Positions 5,004 through 12,394 of a DNA stretch of 13,612 nucleotides are shown one piece after another. The DNA comes from CAYJPV01 sp964396055. Lineage in GTDB: Bacteria; Acidobacteriota; Vicinamibacteria; Vicinamibacterales; JAKQTR01. The notes under the pieces are model-generated. The model searched no databases and had not been told where the DNA came from. It saw only the letters and a program-made list of their open reading frames with translations. Each line of letters starts with the position of its first letter. The first letter of the stretch is position 1. A program made the position numbers and the translations under genes. The stretch is from NCBI GenBank assembly GCA_964396055.1, contig CAYNDV010000126.1:1-13612 (forward strand), read 5' to 3'.

Positions 5004-6461
5004 GGCCCGGAACAAGTCCGGCAGCCCCAGGAACTCCTGGATGCGGGCCAGGAGCGAGCGCGAAGAATCCTCCAGCTCGAACCGGGCCTTCGCCGCCTCG
5101 GCCTTCTGGCGCTCGAGGTCGGCACGGCGCTCGGCCACCACGCGACTGATGAGCCGGAGCACGTCGGGATTCGCGAGCGCCGCCTCGCGCAGCGCCTGGG
5201 CCGTCAACTCGAGCACCAGGCTCTCGCCCGACGCCAGCACGGTGGCCGACCTGGGTTGCCCCGTCAGCATCGACATCTCACCGAAGTAACCGCCGCGCCC
5301 GAACGAGGCCAGCTCCCGCCCCGATGCCTCCACCACTCGGGCCCGGCCCCGGCAGATCACGAACATCGAGCTGCCCTCTTCGTCCTGGCGGACGATGGCC
5401 TCGCCGTCGCCGTAGAGCCGCTCTTCGGCCCGCGCGGCCAGCTCGCGCCGCTGATCGTCGCCGAGTGGCACGAACAGGTCCACCACCTTGAGCCACTCGT
5501 CGTGGCGATCGGTCCGCTCCCCTGGACGTTCGTGCGGAGCTTCACGCTGGTACTCGACCTGGATGGGGTACGGGATCTCGAAGCCGTACCGCTTCAGGGC
5601 GTAGTAGATCGCGGTGCGAACCTGATCGCGGGCAGCCGTGTCACGGGCGAAGTCATTGATCCAGAACCGGACCCGGTAGTTCACCGACGACGACCCGAAC
5701 TCGTCCACGAGGTAGTCCGGAGCGGGATGCGCCAGGGCGAGCGATGCGTTCGAGACGGCCTCGGCCAGCGCGGCCTTCACCTGGTTGGGCGGGACGTCGT
5801 AGCTCACGCCCACGACGATCTCGAGGCGCGTCGGGTTCTCGGGTTCGGAGTAGTTGGTAATCGCCTCCTTGGAAATGAAAGCGTTCGGCAGGATCACGTG
5901 GTTGCCGGACTTTGTCCGCAGCTTGGTGGCGCGCCAGGTGACCTCGGTGACGATGCCCTCGAAGGACCCGACGCCCACCCAGTGCCCCACGCGGAACGGC
6001 TTCTCCACCTGGATAGCCAGGCCCGCGAACATGTTGCCGAGGGTGTCCTGCAGGGCGAAGCCCACCACCACCGCTCCCACGGCCGACGTGGTGAGGAACT
6101 TCTCCCCCATCGCGCCGGTGGAGATCAGCAGGAACACGCCGATGATGATCGTGTCCTGGACGATCGTCGGGAACCGTTCGGGCACCCGGTCGGCGCGCAA
6201 CGGGTTGATGGCGACCACCACCAGGAAGTTGATGATCGCCAGGGCCAGGACGAGCCGGTTGATGGACGCCACCTGGGGGACCATCGCCTGCCCCAGGGGG
6301 TACCAGGCCAGCACGGCGTCCACCACGAGGCCGGCCACGAGCAGGACCAGCGTCAGGACCAGCTTGCGCCGGACGAGGCGGTTCGGTGTCGCGGCCCTGA
6401 TGAGGGCCGCCAGGACGAACAGGCCGACGCCGATGGCGGCCTTGAGAGCGATGTCGTTCAT
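5001..6461 (-). CDS. MscS-type channel with C-terminal cyclic-nucleotide-binding domain
   Basis: A 486-residue inner-membrane protein combining a small-conductance mechanosensitive channel with a cyclic-nucleotide sensor. Membrane helices lie at about 2-23, 32-54, 67-88 and 99-119. The pore-lining helix and beta domain entry follow at 124-162 (TTSAVGAVVVGFALQDTLGN, then VEKPFRVGHWV), with the conserved MscS cytoplasmic region to about 305 (LPNAFISKEAITNYS, then RDQVRTAIYYALKRYG). A CNBD fills about 326-441, with the phosphate-binding cassette FGEMSMLTGQPRSATV at 393-408 containing the expected Gly-Glu and Arg-Ser-Ala. A charged helix at 441-468 (ERRADLERQKAEAAKARFEL) may be a coiled coil. Known relatives pair MscS with a CNBD so that cAMP or cGMP alters gating. 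An in-frame GTG at 6473 adds four residues and is an alternative start; neither start has a good RBS. The gene lies 22 bp after the M48 gene and is last in a unit headed by an adenylate cyclase. Confidence 0.9.
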   Translation of the reverse strand: MNDIALKAAIGVGLFVLAALIRAATPNRLVRRKLVLTLVLLVAGLVVDAVLAWYPLGQAMVPQVASINRLVLALAIINFLVVVAINPLRADRVPERFPTIVQDTIIIGVFLLISTGAMGEKFLTTSAVGAVVVGFALQDTLGNMFAGLAIQVEKPFRVGHWVGVGSFEGIVTEVTWRATKLRTKSGNHVILPNAFISKEAITNYSEPENPTRLEIVVGVSYDVPPNQVKAALAEAVSNASLALAHPAPDYLVDEFGSSSVNYRVRFWINDFARDTAARDQVRTAIYYALKRYGFEIPYPIQVEYQREAPHERPGERTDRHDEWLKVVDLFVPLGDDQRRELAARAEERLYGDGEAIVRQDEEGSSMFVICRGRARVVEASGRELASFGRGGYFGEMSMLTGQPRSATVLASGESLVLELTAQALREAALANPDVLRLISRVVAERRADLERQKAEAAKARFELEDSSRSLLARIQEFLGLPDLFRA

Positions 6462-6483
6462 GGCGCCAGCCACGCCGCGGGGG

Positions 6484-7617
6484 CTACTTCAGCCCGCCCT
6501 GTTTCTTGAACCCCTCGATGTCGGCCGGGGTCAGCGTAATCGACACCAGCGTCTTCACGGGGCCGCCCTTGGCGTTGCGCTCGGTGTCCACGCCGCGCGA
6601 GGCCCCCGATCCCGTGACTTCGGCCGTCTTCTTCTCTTCCTTGCCGCCGGGCTTGAGCATGCCACCCAGGCCGAAGCCCTTCTTCTTGGGCTCGGCCTTC
6701 CCCTCGTCCTTCCCCGCGTCCTTCTTGGGGGCGCCGCCGCCCGTGAGGCCGGCCGTGCCCGCCTCGACGGCCGCGACCTCGGTGAGGGGCTTCGCCGTGA
6801 AGGTGATCCGGCTCTTGTAGCGGTCGGCCAGCGTGAGCGACGCCGCGAGCTTCTGCGACGCGATCTGCGCGTCGAGCTTCTTCAGGCGCTCCTCCATCTC
6901 GGGGTGCGACGCGAAGAGGCCCTGCTTCTCCGTGGACGCCTTGTTGCGGGCCTGGAGGCGCTTGAGGAACTCGCCGAGCCCCTGGGGCGCGTAGCCGAGG
7001 GTGTCGGCCAGCTTCAGGCCCACGCCGTCCGACTCCAGTTCCTCGTTGCGGCCGAAGCCCGCCAGCACCAGTTCGGACGTCTTGTCGACGAGCTTCGAGA
7101 AGAACGCCGGGTTCTTGAAGGACTCGTCGGCGCCGATCTCGATCATCTTGCCCTTCTGGATGGCCTTGATCGTGTGCTTCTCGGTGACGTGCACGATCTC
7201 GTGGGCCAGGACGCCCGCCAGTTCGGCCTCGTTCTGCATCAGCCCCAGGGCACCGCGCGTGATGTGGACGAACCCGCCGGGCGCGGCAAAGGCGTTCACG
7301 CCGTCGGTGTCGAGCACGATGAAGGTGAACGGCAGCTTCGGGCGCGAGCTCTTCTGGACGAGGATCGTGCCCACCAGGGCGACGTACTGGTGCACGGCCT
7401 TGTCCTGGACGACGCCGTAGCGGTCGCGGACCTTCTTGCTGACGGCCGCGCCCAGCTCCACTTCTTCGTCGTCGGTAATCTGGAGTTCGCGGAACTGCTG
7501 CGTGCGCTTGATGATGCCGCCCAGCTGGGGCGGGGCGGGCGCCGCCGCTTCGCACACCGCCGCGCCGGCCACCACCGTCACGAGTCCCACCACCACGAGT
7601 CGCGTTGTCAGGGTCAT
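6484..7617 (-). CDS. Exported M48-family zinc metalloprotease
   Basis: A 377-residue protein. Residues 1-24 form a signal peptide (LTTRLVVVGLVTVVAGAAV, cleavage near CEA-AA; Cys22 has Val at -1, so it is not a good lipobox). The M48 domain covers about 45-255: HEIVH at 139-143 supplies two zinc ligands and the catalytic Glu140, ELESD at 193-197 supplies the third ligand (Glu193), and SHP at 236-238 matches the family's C-terminal motif. Upstream, NAFAAPGGFVHITRGAL (108-124) is the typical M48 substrate strand. Such periplasmic proteases (BepA/LoiP type) degrade misfolded envelope proteins. Beyond 260 lies an extension with a low-complexity Gly/Lys/Ala-rich linker (about 285-335) and a short C-terminal strand region, unusual for the family. 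ATG at 7617 is chosen over the GTG at 7680 because it begins the signal peptide. The gene is 65 bp after the cyclase. Confidence 0.9.
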   Translation of the reverse strand: MTLTTRLVVVGLVTVVAGAAVCEAAAPAPPQLGGIIKRTQQFRELQITDDEEVELGAAVSKKVRDRYGVVQDKAVHQYVALVGTILVQKSSRPKLPFTFIVLDTDGVNAFAAPGGFVHITRGALGLMQNEAELAGVLAHEIVHVTEKHTIKAIQKGKMIEIGADESFKNPAFFSKLVDKTSELVLAGFGRNEELESDGVGLKLADTLGYAPQGLGEFLKRLQARNKASTEKQGLFASHPEMEERLKKLDAQIASQKLAASLTLADRYKSRITFTAKPLTEVAAVEAGTAGLTGGGAPKKDAGKDEGKAEPKKKGFGLGGMLKPGGKEEKKTAEVTGSGASRGVDTERNAKGGPVKTLVSITLTPADIEGFKKQGGLK

Positions 7618-7682
7618 AGTCGAACGCCCGTTGTTCAGGGGCCGGTGCGGACAGGCCCTCGGCCCATCCCCGGCCGGCACGC

Positions 7683-9713
7683 CTACGGCACACCCGGGCC
7701 CGCGGGGGCGATCCCCCCGGGCCGGACCTCGAAGATCTCCACCGGCTCGGACTTGCCTTTCACCGTGACGGTACCCAGCGGCCTCATATCATACCGCCCT
7801 TTCAGGCGGCTGCGGGTCCGATCGCTGATGATGATCCGCGTCCCGTACTGCTTGTTGAGCGACTCCAGGCGCGAGCCCAGGTTCACGGCGTCGCCGATCA
7901 CCGTGTAGCTCATGATGCTCTCGGACCCGATGTTGCCCGCCACCATGTCGCCGGTGTTGATGCCGACGCCGATGTCCAGCGCCGGCAGGCCCGCCGCCTC
8001 CCAGCGGCGGTTCAGGCCGTCGAGCGCCTCGAGCATGTCCAGCGCCGTCCGCACCGCGTGGTCCGCATGGTCGGGATCCTCGAGCGGCGCGCCGTAGAGC
8101 GCCATGATCATGTCCCCGACGAACTTGTCCACGGTGCCCCGGTGGGTGAACACGATGGGCACCATCGTCGAGAAGTACTCGTTGAGCTGGGCCACGACGG
8201 CTTCGGCGCGGCCGGCTTCGGTGAAGGTCGTGAAGCCGCGGATGTCCGAGAAGAGCACCGTCATGTCGCGGCGCGCGCCCCCGAGGCTTGCCCGCGACGG
8301 GTCAGCCATCAGCTGGTCGTACACGTCACGCGACACGAAGCGCGAGAACACCTGCTTCACCTGGCGTTTCTCGCGCCCCTCCACGAAGTACTGGTAAGCC
8401 GTCGCCGCGAACAGGCTGAGCGCCACGGCGCCCAGCGGCCGGGCGGTCTCGAGCCACAGGCCGGCCGTGAACGCCGCCGCCGCCGTACCCGCCACCGCCG
8501 CCGCCAGGCCGAGCGCGGCGGCCACGCCCCACCACACGCCGACGCCCATCACGAACACGCCGGCCAGCACGGCGGCTCCAGCCGCCAGCGCCGCCGACGC
8601 CCACACCGGCGCCGGGCGCATGCCGCGCCGCGACAGGAGGTTGTCCGTCACGTTGGCGTGGATCTGGGCGCCTGGCATCTTGCCGGCCGCGAAGGGCACC
8701 GTGAAGACATCGTGGAGGCCCGCCGCCGTCGTGCCGACAAAGACCACCTTGTCGCGGAAGACGTCCGGGGCGACAAACGGCGCGGCCCCCGACTGCAGCT
8801 GCAGTTCGGAGTAGAACAGGTCGTACAACGAGAACTCCGGGTAGGTCGGCCGGCCTGCGCTGTCCACCACGGGCCCGGTGAACCCGATGAGCGCGCGCGA
8901 CACGTCCGCGGCCCCTCCGTCGGGCGTCGCGACCGTGGCGCGCACCAGTGGCACGCGGGCGGCACCCGCCTCGAGGGCCTGGCCGGTGACACGCACGGCG
9001 CTCGGCGCCGTGCCCGAGGCGCGCAGCGCGGCGGCGAGCGCCAGCGACGGCAGCGCCAGCCCGCTCACGCGCACCGCCGGAACCGCGCGGCGCACGGGCC
9101 CATCGGGATCGAGCACCAGCAGGTTGTGGCCGATGCCGGCGGCGGCCGCCGCCAGTTCGGGGAACGGCGGGATGACGGCGGTCCGCGGCTCGAACGCGTC
9201 GAGAGCCGGCACCTGGGCGCGCTGCAGCGACGAGGCCTGTTCGGCCTGCCGCGACGCTTCCAGCGGATCGGACGCGGTCACGTCGGCCACGACCACCACG
9301 CGGCCCGAGCGGCTCACGGCCTCGGCGAGCGCGCGATCGGACTCCTCGCCGGTCCACGCCTCGCCGTCAACCGTGAACGACCGCCGGTCGCGTTCGGTGA
9401 ACAGGACGTCGTACGCAATGACCCGCGCAGGCGCCCGCGACAGGAAGTCCACCACCGACGCGTGCACCAGGCGGGGCCACGGCCACCGGCCGACCAGCGG
9501 TTCCAGCTTCCGGATGCTCGCGTCATCGATCGATACGATGACGATGTCGCGGCTGGCGAGGGCGGGATCGGTCAGCAGCCGCACGCGCAGGTCGTAGGTC
9601 TTCAGTTCGATCGTCTCGACGAGCGGCACGACGCCGAGCAGCCAGGCCGCGCACGCCGCGGCCGCGCCCAGGCCCGCGCCGATCCCGGCCCGCCGCGGCC
9701 ACGAGGCCGTCAT
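7683..9713 (-). CDS. CHASE2-domain adenylate cyclase (class III)
   Basis: A 676-residue membrane receptor cyclase converting ATP to cAMP. Layout: an N-terminal membrane helix (about 9-32), a periplasmic CHASE2 sensor (about 35-365, with ELKTYDLRVRLL near its start, VIAYDVLFTERD at 98-109 and DKVVFVGTTAAGLHDVFTVP at 321-340), three membrane helices between about 368 and 442, a linker helix (REKRQVKQVFSRFVS), and a cyclase domain (about 480-665). All class III catalytic positions are present: metal ligands Asp490 (FSDIRGFT) and Asp534 (FVGDMIMALYG), adenine-selecting Lys530 and Thr604 (the Lys/Thr pair of many bacterial adenylate cyclases), and transition-state Asn611 and Arg615 (NLGSR). The start at 9713 precedes the first helix; the open frame continues upstream only as antisense to the neighbouring gene. 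It heads a minus-strand unit with the protease and the CNBD channel. Confidence 0.93.
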   Translation of the reverse strand: MTASWPRRAGIGAGLGAAAACAAWLLGVVPLVETIELKTYDLRVRLLTDPALASRDIVIVSIDDASIRKLEPLVGRWPWPRLVHASVVDFLSRAPARVIAYDVLFTERDRRSFTVDGEAWTGEESDRALAEAVSRSGRVVVVADVTASDPLEASRQAEQASSLQRAQVPALDAFEPRTAVIPPFPELAAAAAGIGHNLLVLDPDGPVRRAVPAVRVSGLALPSLALAAALRASGTAPSAVRVTGQALEAGAARVPLVRATVATPDGGAADVSRALIGFTGPVVDSAGRPTYPEFSLYDLFYSELQLQSGAAPFVAPDVFRDKVVFVGTTAAGLHDVFTVPFAAGKMPGAQIHANVTDNLLSRRGMRPAPVWASAALAAGAAVLAGVFVMGVGVWWGVAAALGLAAAVAGTAAAAFTAGLWLETARPLGAVALSLFAATAYQYFVEGREKRQVKQVFSRFVSRDVYDQLMADPSRASLGGARRDMTVLFSDIRGFTTFTEAGRAEAVVAQLNEYFSTMVPIVFTHRGTVDKFVGDMIMALYGAPLEDPDHADHAVRTALDMLEALDGLNRRWEAAGLPALDIGVGINTGDMVAGNIGSESIMSYTVIGDAVNLGSRLESLNKQYGTRIIISDRTRSRLKGRYDMRPLGTVTVKGKSEPVEIFEVRPGGIAPAGPGVP

Positions 9714-9785
9714 CGCCGGCCCGCCCGCCCGCCGCTCGCCGGGCGCGAGCCAGTGCGTGTACGCTGTAGGGTGGAGCCCATCACC
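9714..9785. promoter_or_regulatory. Divergent promoter region between the cyclase and cyclodeaminase-family genes
   Basis: This 72-bp gap must carry promoters in both directions. On the plus strand TACGCT (9760-9765) is a candidate -10 box and GGAG (9773-9776) a Shine-Dalgarno 9 bases before the ATG at 9786. On the minus strand only weak candidates are visible (TACAGC and GTACAC inside the same segment) before a GC-rich leader. No cAMP-receptor-type palindrome is evident. Confidence 0.35.
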
Positions 9786-10784
9786 ATGCCTTCGTTGCCC
9801 ATCCTCGAGGAACAGGACCTGCGGCGGGCCGTGTCGGCCCGCGACGCGGTCGAGGCCATCCGGGCGGCCTTTGCCGCCGACGGCCGCGGCGACACGGCCG
9901 TGCCCGCCGTCATCAACCTGCCGGTGCCGGGCACGCACGGCGAGTTCCACGTCAAGACCGCGTGGGTCCGGGGCGTCGACGTCATTGCGATCAAGGTGGC
10001 CTCTGGATTCTACGACAATCCGGCCCTGGGGCTGCCGACCGGATCGGGACTGATGGCGCTCTTCAGCGCGAGGACCGGCCTGCCGGTCGCGTTGCTCTTC
10101 GACAACGGGTTCCTCACGGACCTCCGGACGGGTGCCGCCGGCGCCGTCGCCGCTGACCTGCTGGCGCCGGGGGCGGTCGAGACCGTGGGCGTCATCGGCT
10201 CGGGCGTCCAGGCCCGCTACCAGGTGCGCTGCCTGCGGGTCGTGCGCGACTTCGCGCGGGTGGTGGCGTGGAGCCCGGACCGCGAGGGCCTCGACGCGTA
10301 CTGCGGCGAGATGCGTGAGACGCTCGGCGTCGAGGCCGTGGCCGCCGCGTCGCCCGAGGAGGCGGTGCGTGCGGCGGACGTGGTGATTACCGCCACGCCG
10401 GCGCGGGAGCCCGTCGTGCGGGCCGCCTGGCTGCGGCCGGGCCAGCACGTGACCGCGGTGGGCGCCGACACGCCCGGCAAGCAGGAACTCGAGGCGGCGT
10501 GCCTGGGCCGCGCCGACCTGGTGGTGGTCGATCGCCTCGCGCAGTGCGCGGCCTTCGGCGAGCTCTCGCACGCGCTGCGGGCGGGGTTGCTGACCGAGGC
10601 GGGCGTCGCGGGCACGCTGGGGGAACTCGCGGCCGGCGTCAGGCGCGGCCGCACGTCCGGGGATCAGATCACGGTGTGCGACCTGACCGGGGTGGGCTTC
10701 CAGGACACCGCGATCGCGGCGCTCGCGTACAGTAAAACGGCCCCGAGCCGAAGCGCGGAGCCGACCAGTATGGGAAGTGTATGA
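9786..10784 (+). CDS. Ornithine cyclodeaminase / mu-crystallin family protein
   Basis: A 332-residue cytoplasmic NAD(P)-dependent enzyme of the ornithine cyclodeaminase/mu-crystallin family, which includes ornithine cyclodeaminases, alanine dehydrogenases, ketimine reductases and ectoine-degradation enzymes. Substrate-domain features include HVKT (Lys57), IAIKV (Lys70) and LTDLRTGAAGAVAADLLA (Arg114). The Rossmann motif GVIGSGVQA lies at 135-143 with GSG at 138-140. Asp228 in VGADTPGKQEL sits where the cyclodeaminase catalytic Asp is found. Length is normal. The family is certain but the substrate is not, and the neighbours (cyclase, tRNA) do not help. An in-frame GTG at 9771 is a possible alternative start; the ATG has GGAG at 9 bases. 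The stop codon lies 4 bp from the 3' end of the convergent tRNA. Confidence 0.9.
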   Translation: MPSLPILEEQDLRRAVSARDAVEAIRAAFAADGRGDTAVPAVINLPVPGTHGEFHVKTAWVRGVDVIAIKVASGFYDNPALGLPTGSGLMALFSARTGLPVALLFDNGFLTDLRTGAAGAVAADLLAPGAVETVGVIGSGVQARYQVRCLRVVRDFARVVAWSPDREGLDAYCGEMRETLGVEAVAAASPEEAVRAADVVITATPAREPVVRAAWLRPGQHVTAVGADTPGKQELEAACLGRADLVVVDRLAQCAAFGELSHALRAGLLTEAGVAGTLGELAAGVRRGRTSGDQITVCDLTGVGFQDTAIAALAYSKTAPSRSAEPTSMGSV

Positions 10785-10788
10785 TGGA

Positions 10789-10863
10789 TGGTACCGGTAC
10801 GGGGATTCGAACCCCGGTCCCGTGGCTGAGAACCACGTGTCCTAACCCCTAGACGATACCGGC
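10789..10863 (-). tRNA. tRNA-Glu (anticodon CTC)
   Basis: A complete 75-nt cloverleaf with encoded CCA. The acceptor stem is GCCGGTA with TACCGGT (first pair G-U), the D arm GTCTAGGGGTTAGGAC is typical of tRNA-Glu, the anticodon stem CGTGG/CCACG encloses loop TTCTCAG with anticodon CTC, and the T arm is CGGGG-TTCGAAT-CCCCG. The discriminator base is A before CCA. It reads GAG codons, fitting the high-GC codon usage. It converges on the cyclodeaminase-family gene with 4 bp between and has its own strong promoter. Confidence 0.97.
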
Positions 10864-10885
10864 ACTCGCCGACTAGGAACTTCTG

Positions 10886-10914
10886 ATTTTACTGCCAGTC
10901 GTCGTTCCGGTCAA
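10886..10914 (-). promoter_or_regulatory. Near-consensus sigma70 promoter of tRNA-Glu
   Basis: On the minus strand: TTGACC (10914-10909), exactly 17 bases, then TAAAAT (10891-10886). Transcription would start near 10879, about 15 bases before the mature tRNA. This is by far the closest match to the sigma70 consensus in the window, as expected for a stable RNA gene. Confidence 0.85.
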
Positions 10915-10929
10915 CACCCTGAGCTCCTG

Positions 10930-12318
10930 ATGTCGCATCGCACCATCCTGCTCGTCCTTGCCACCCTCGCCGTCGTCATCGGCCTGGCGGCGTACTCCCT
11001 GGCCACGCAGGAACCCGGCCCGCTCGTCACCATCACGGGGCCCGTGGCGGTTGGCGGCCAGGCCGTCGACCTCGACGTCTCCGTCGATCCGCACGGGTCG
11101 CGCCTGTCGCGTCTGGAAGCGTGGCTCGAGCAGGGCGGCCGGCGGTTCCCGTTGTTCGACCTCGCGTCGGGGGCCGCGGCGCAGGTGCGCCAGGAGACCC
11201 CGGAACGGCTGCGCCTCACGTACCGCGTGCCCACGGCCGCCCTCGGCGGCCTCAAGGACGGCACGGGGCGCATCGTGGTCCTGGCGGAGCGCCCGCTGCT
11301 GTTCGGCTTCCGGCACGCCCGGACCGAGGCGGCCCGCGACGTGGCCGTGCACGTGACGCCGCCGGCCCTGGCGGTGTTGTCCACCCATCACTACGTCCGC
11401 CTCGGCGGCGCCGAAATGGTGGTGTACCGCGTGACGCCGCCGGAGGCGGTGTCGGGCGTGACGGTGGGCGACCGGTTCTATCGGGGGTATCCGGCCAGCG
11501 GCGTCATCGGCGCCAGGGGCGCGGCGCCGGGCGTGCACGTGGCGTTCTTCGCCCTCGCCTTCGACCAGGACCTGCGGGCGCCCATCCGGCTGACGGCCCG
11601 CGACGCGGCCGGAAACACGGCCGAGGCGGACTTCGAGCACCGGGCGTTCCCGTCGACGTTCTCGGCGACCACGATGGTCATTGACGATCGCCTGCTGGCC
11701 CGCATCGTGCCGCCAATCGTGGCGGCCACGCCGGGGCTCTCGCTGGCAGCGGGCACGCCCGACGAACGGCTGCAGGCCTTCCTGCACATCAACAGCGAGG
11801 TGCGGCGCCAGAACACCGAGCGCCTGGCCGCCCTTGCAGCCGAGACGTCGCCCGAATGGCTCGGCCGCGACGCCTTCAGGCGCCTCGCCGGCGCCAAGAG
11901 CGAGGCGCCGTTCGCCGAACACCGGACCTACGTGCACCAGGGGCGCAACGTCGACGAGCAGGTGCACCTCGGCTTCGACCTCGCGTCCACGCGCGGCGCG
12001 GCCGTGGCGGCGTCCAACACGGGCCGCGTCGTCTTCGCGGCGTACCTCGGCATCTACGGCAACTGTGTGGTGCTCGACCACGGCATGGGCGTGCAGACGC
12101 TCTACGGCCACCTGTCGGTCATGGACGTCGAGGCCGGCGATCGGGTCGAACGCGGCGAGTCCATCGGCCGCAGCGGCGCCACGGGCCTCGCCGGCGGCGA
12201 TCACGTGCACTTCACGGTGCTGGTCGGCGGCACGCCGGTGAACCCGATCGAATGGTGGGATCCGCACTGGATGCACGACCGGGTCGAACGGAAACTGCGG
12301 GAGGCCGGCATCCGCTGA
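10930..12318 (+). CDS. Membrane-anchored M23/LytM-type peptidase
   Basis: A 462-residue protein with an N-terminal signal anchor (about 5-25, ILLVLATLAVVIGLAAYSLA) and a large extracytoplasmic part. Residues 30-240 are beta-rich and may form Ig-like or other beta-sandwich modules (VDLDVSVD at 46-53, LRLTYRV at 94-100, RDAAGNTAEADFEH at 224-237). Residues 277-325 are helical. The M23 domain spans about 330-440 with all motif residues: His346 and Asp350 (HLGFD), His394 (LYGHLS), and His425 and His427 (GDHVHFTV). The full zinc and catalytic set suggests an active peptidoglycan endopeptidase; M23 proteins lacking these residues are only activators. The start is the first ATG after the divergent tRNA promoter and opens the anchor; no good RBS is visible. 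Confidence 0.9.
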   Translation: MSHRTILLVLATLAVVIGLAAYSLATQEPGPLVTITGPVAVGGQAVDLDVSVDPHGSRLSRLEAWLEQGGRRFPLFDLASGAAAQVRQETPERLRLTYRVPTAALGGLKDGTGRIVVLAERPLLFGFRHARTEAARDVAVHVTPPALAVLSTHHYVRLGGAEMVVYRVTPPEAVSGVTVGDRFYRGYPASGVIGARGAAPGVHVAFFALAFDQDLRAPIRLTARDAAGNTAEADFEHRAFPSTFSATTMVIDDRLLARIVPPIVAATPGLSLAAGTPDERLQAFLHINSEVRRQNTERLAALAAETSPEWLGRDAFRRLAGAKSEAPFAEHRTYVHQGRNVDEQVHLGFDLASTRGAAVAASNTGRVVFAAYLGIYGNCVVLDHGMGVQTLYGHLSVMDVEAGDRVERGESIGRSGATGLAGGDHVHFTVLVGGTPVNPIEWWDPHWMHDRVERKLREAGIR

Positions 12319-12326
12319 GGCCCGCA

Positions 12327-12350
12327 CCGCCCCTGAAGGCGCCGGGGCGG
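12327..12350 (+). terminator. Weak hairpin after the M23 gene
   Basis: CCGCCCC (12327-12333) pairs with GGGGCGG (12344-12350) around a 10-base loop, 8 bp after the M23 stop codon. No T-run follows, so it is at best an imperfect terminator. It lies immediately upstream of the extended -10 box for ctaB and could also affect that promoter. Confidence 0.35.
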
Positions 12351-12352
12351 TC

Positions 12353-12361
12353 TGATATGAT
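12353..12361 (+). promoter_or_regulatory. Extended -10 promoter of ctaB
   Basis: TGATATGAT contains the extended -10 TG-n followed by TATGAT (12356-12361). Transcription would start near 12368, leaving a leader of about 27 bases before the ATG at 12395. No -35 is seen, which extended -10 promoters do not need. Confidence 0.55.
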
Positions 12362-12394
12362 GCCCCCGCCGCCAGCGCCGCGACGAAGCCGACC

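Noticed and set aside
5256..6509. Long plus-strand open frame opposite the MscS-CNBD channel
   Set aside because: It is His/Asp/Gln-rich and low in hydrophobic order, typical of an antisense shadow in GC-rich DNA. The minus frame encodes unmistakable MscS and CNBD motifs.
5854..7908. Long plus-strand open frame opposite the channel, protease and cyclase genes
   Set aside because: It crosses three well-supported minus-strand genes and shows no family motif.
8058..9785. N-terminal extension of the cyclodeaminase-family protein
   Set aside because: It is antisense to the cyclase, and the family's normal N-terminus and an RBS are found at 9786.
9714..10571. N-terminal extension of the cyclase into a 962-residue protein
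   Set aside because: The added 286 residues are antisense to the cyclodeaminase-family gene, Arg/His-rich and featureless. The ATG at 9713 precedes the signal-anchor helix of CHASE2.
10789..10863. tRNA used as an integration site
   Set aside because: No integrase, no direct repeat of the tRNA 3' end, and ordinary chromosomal genes on both sides.
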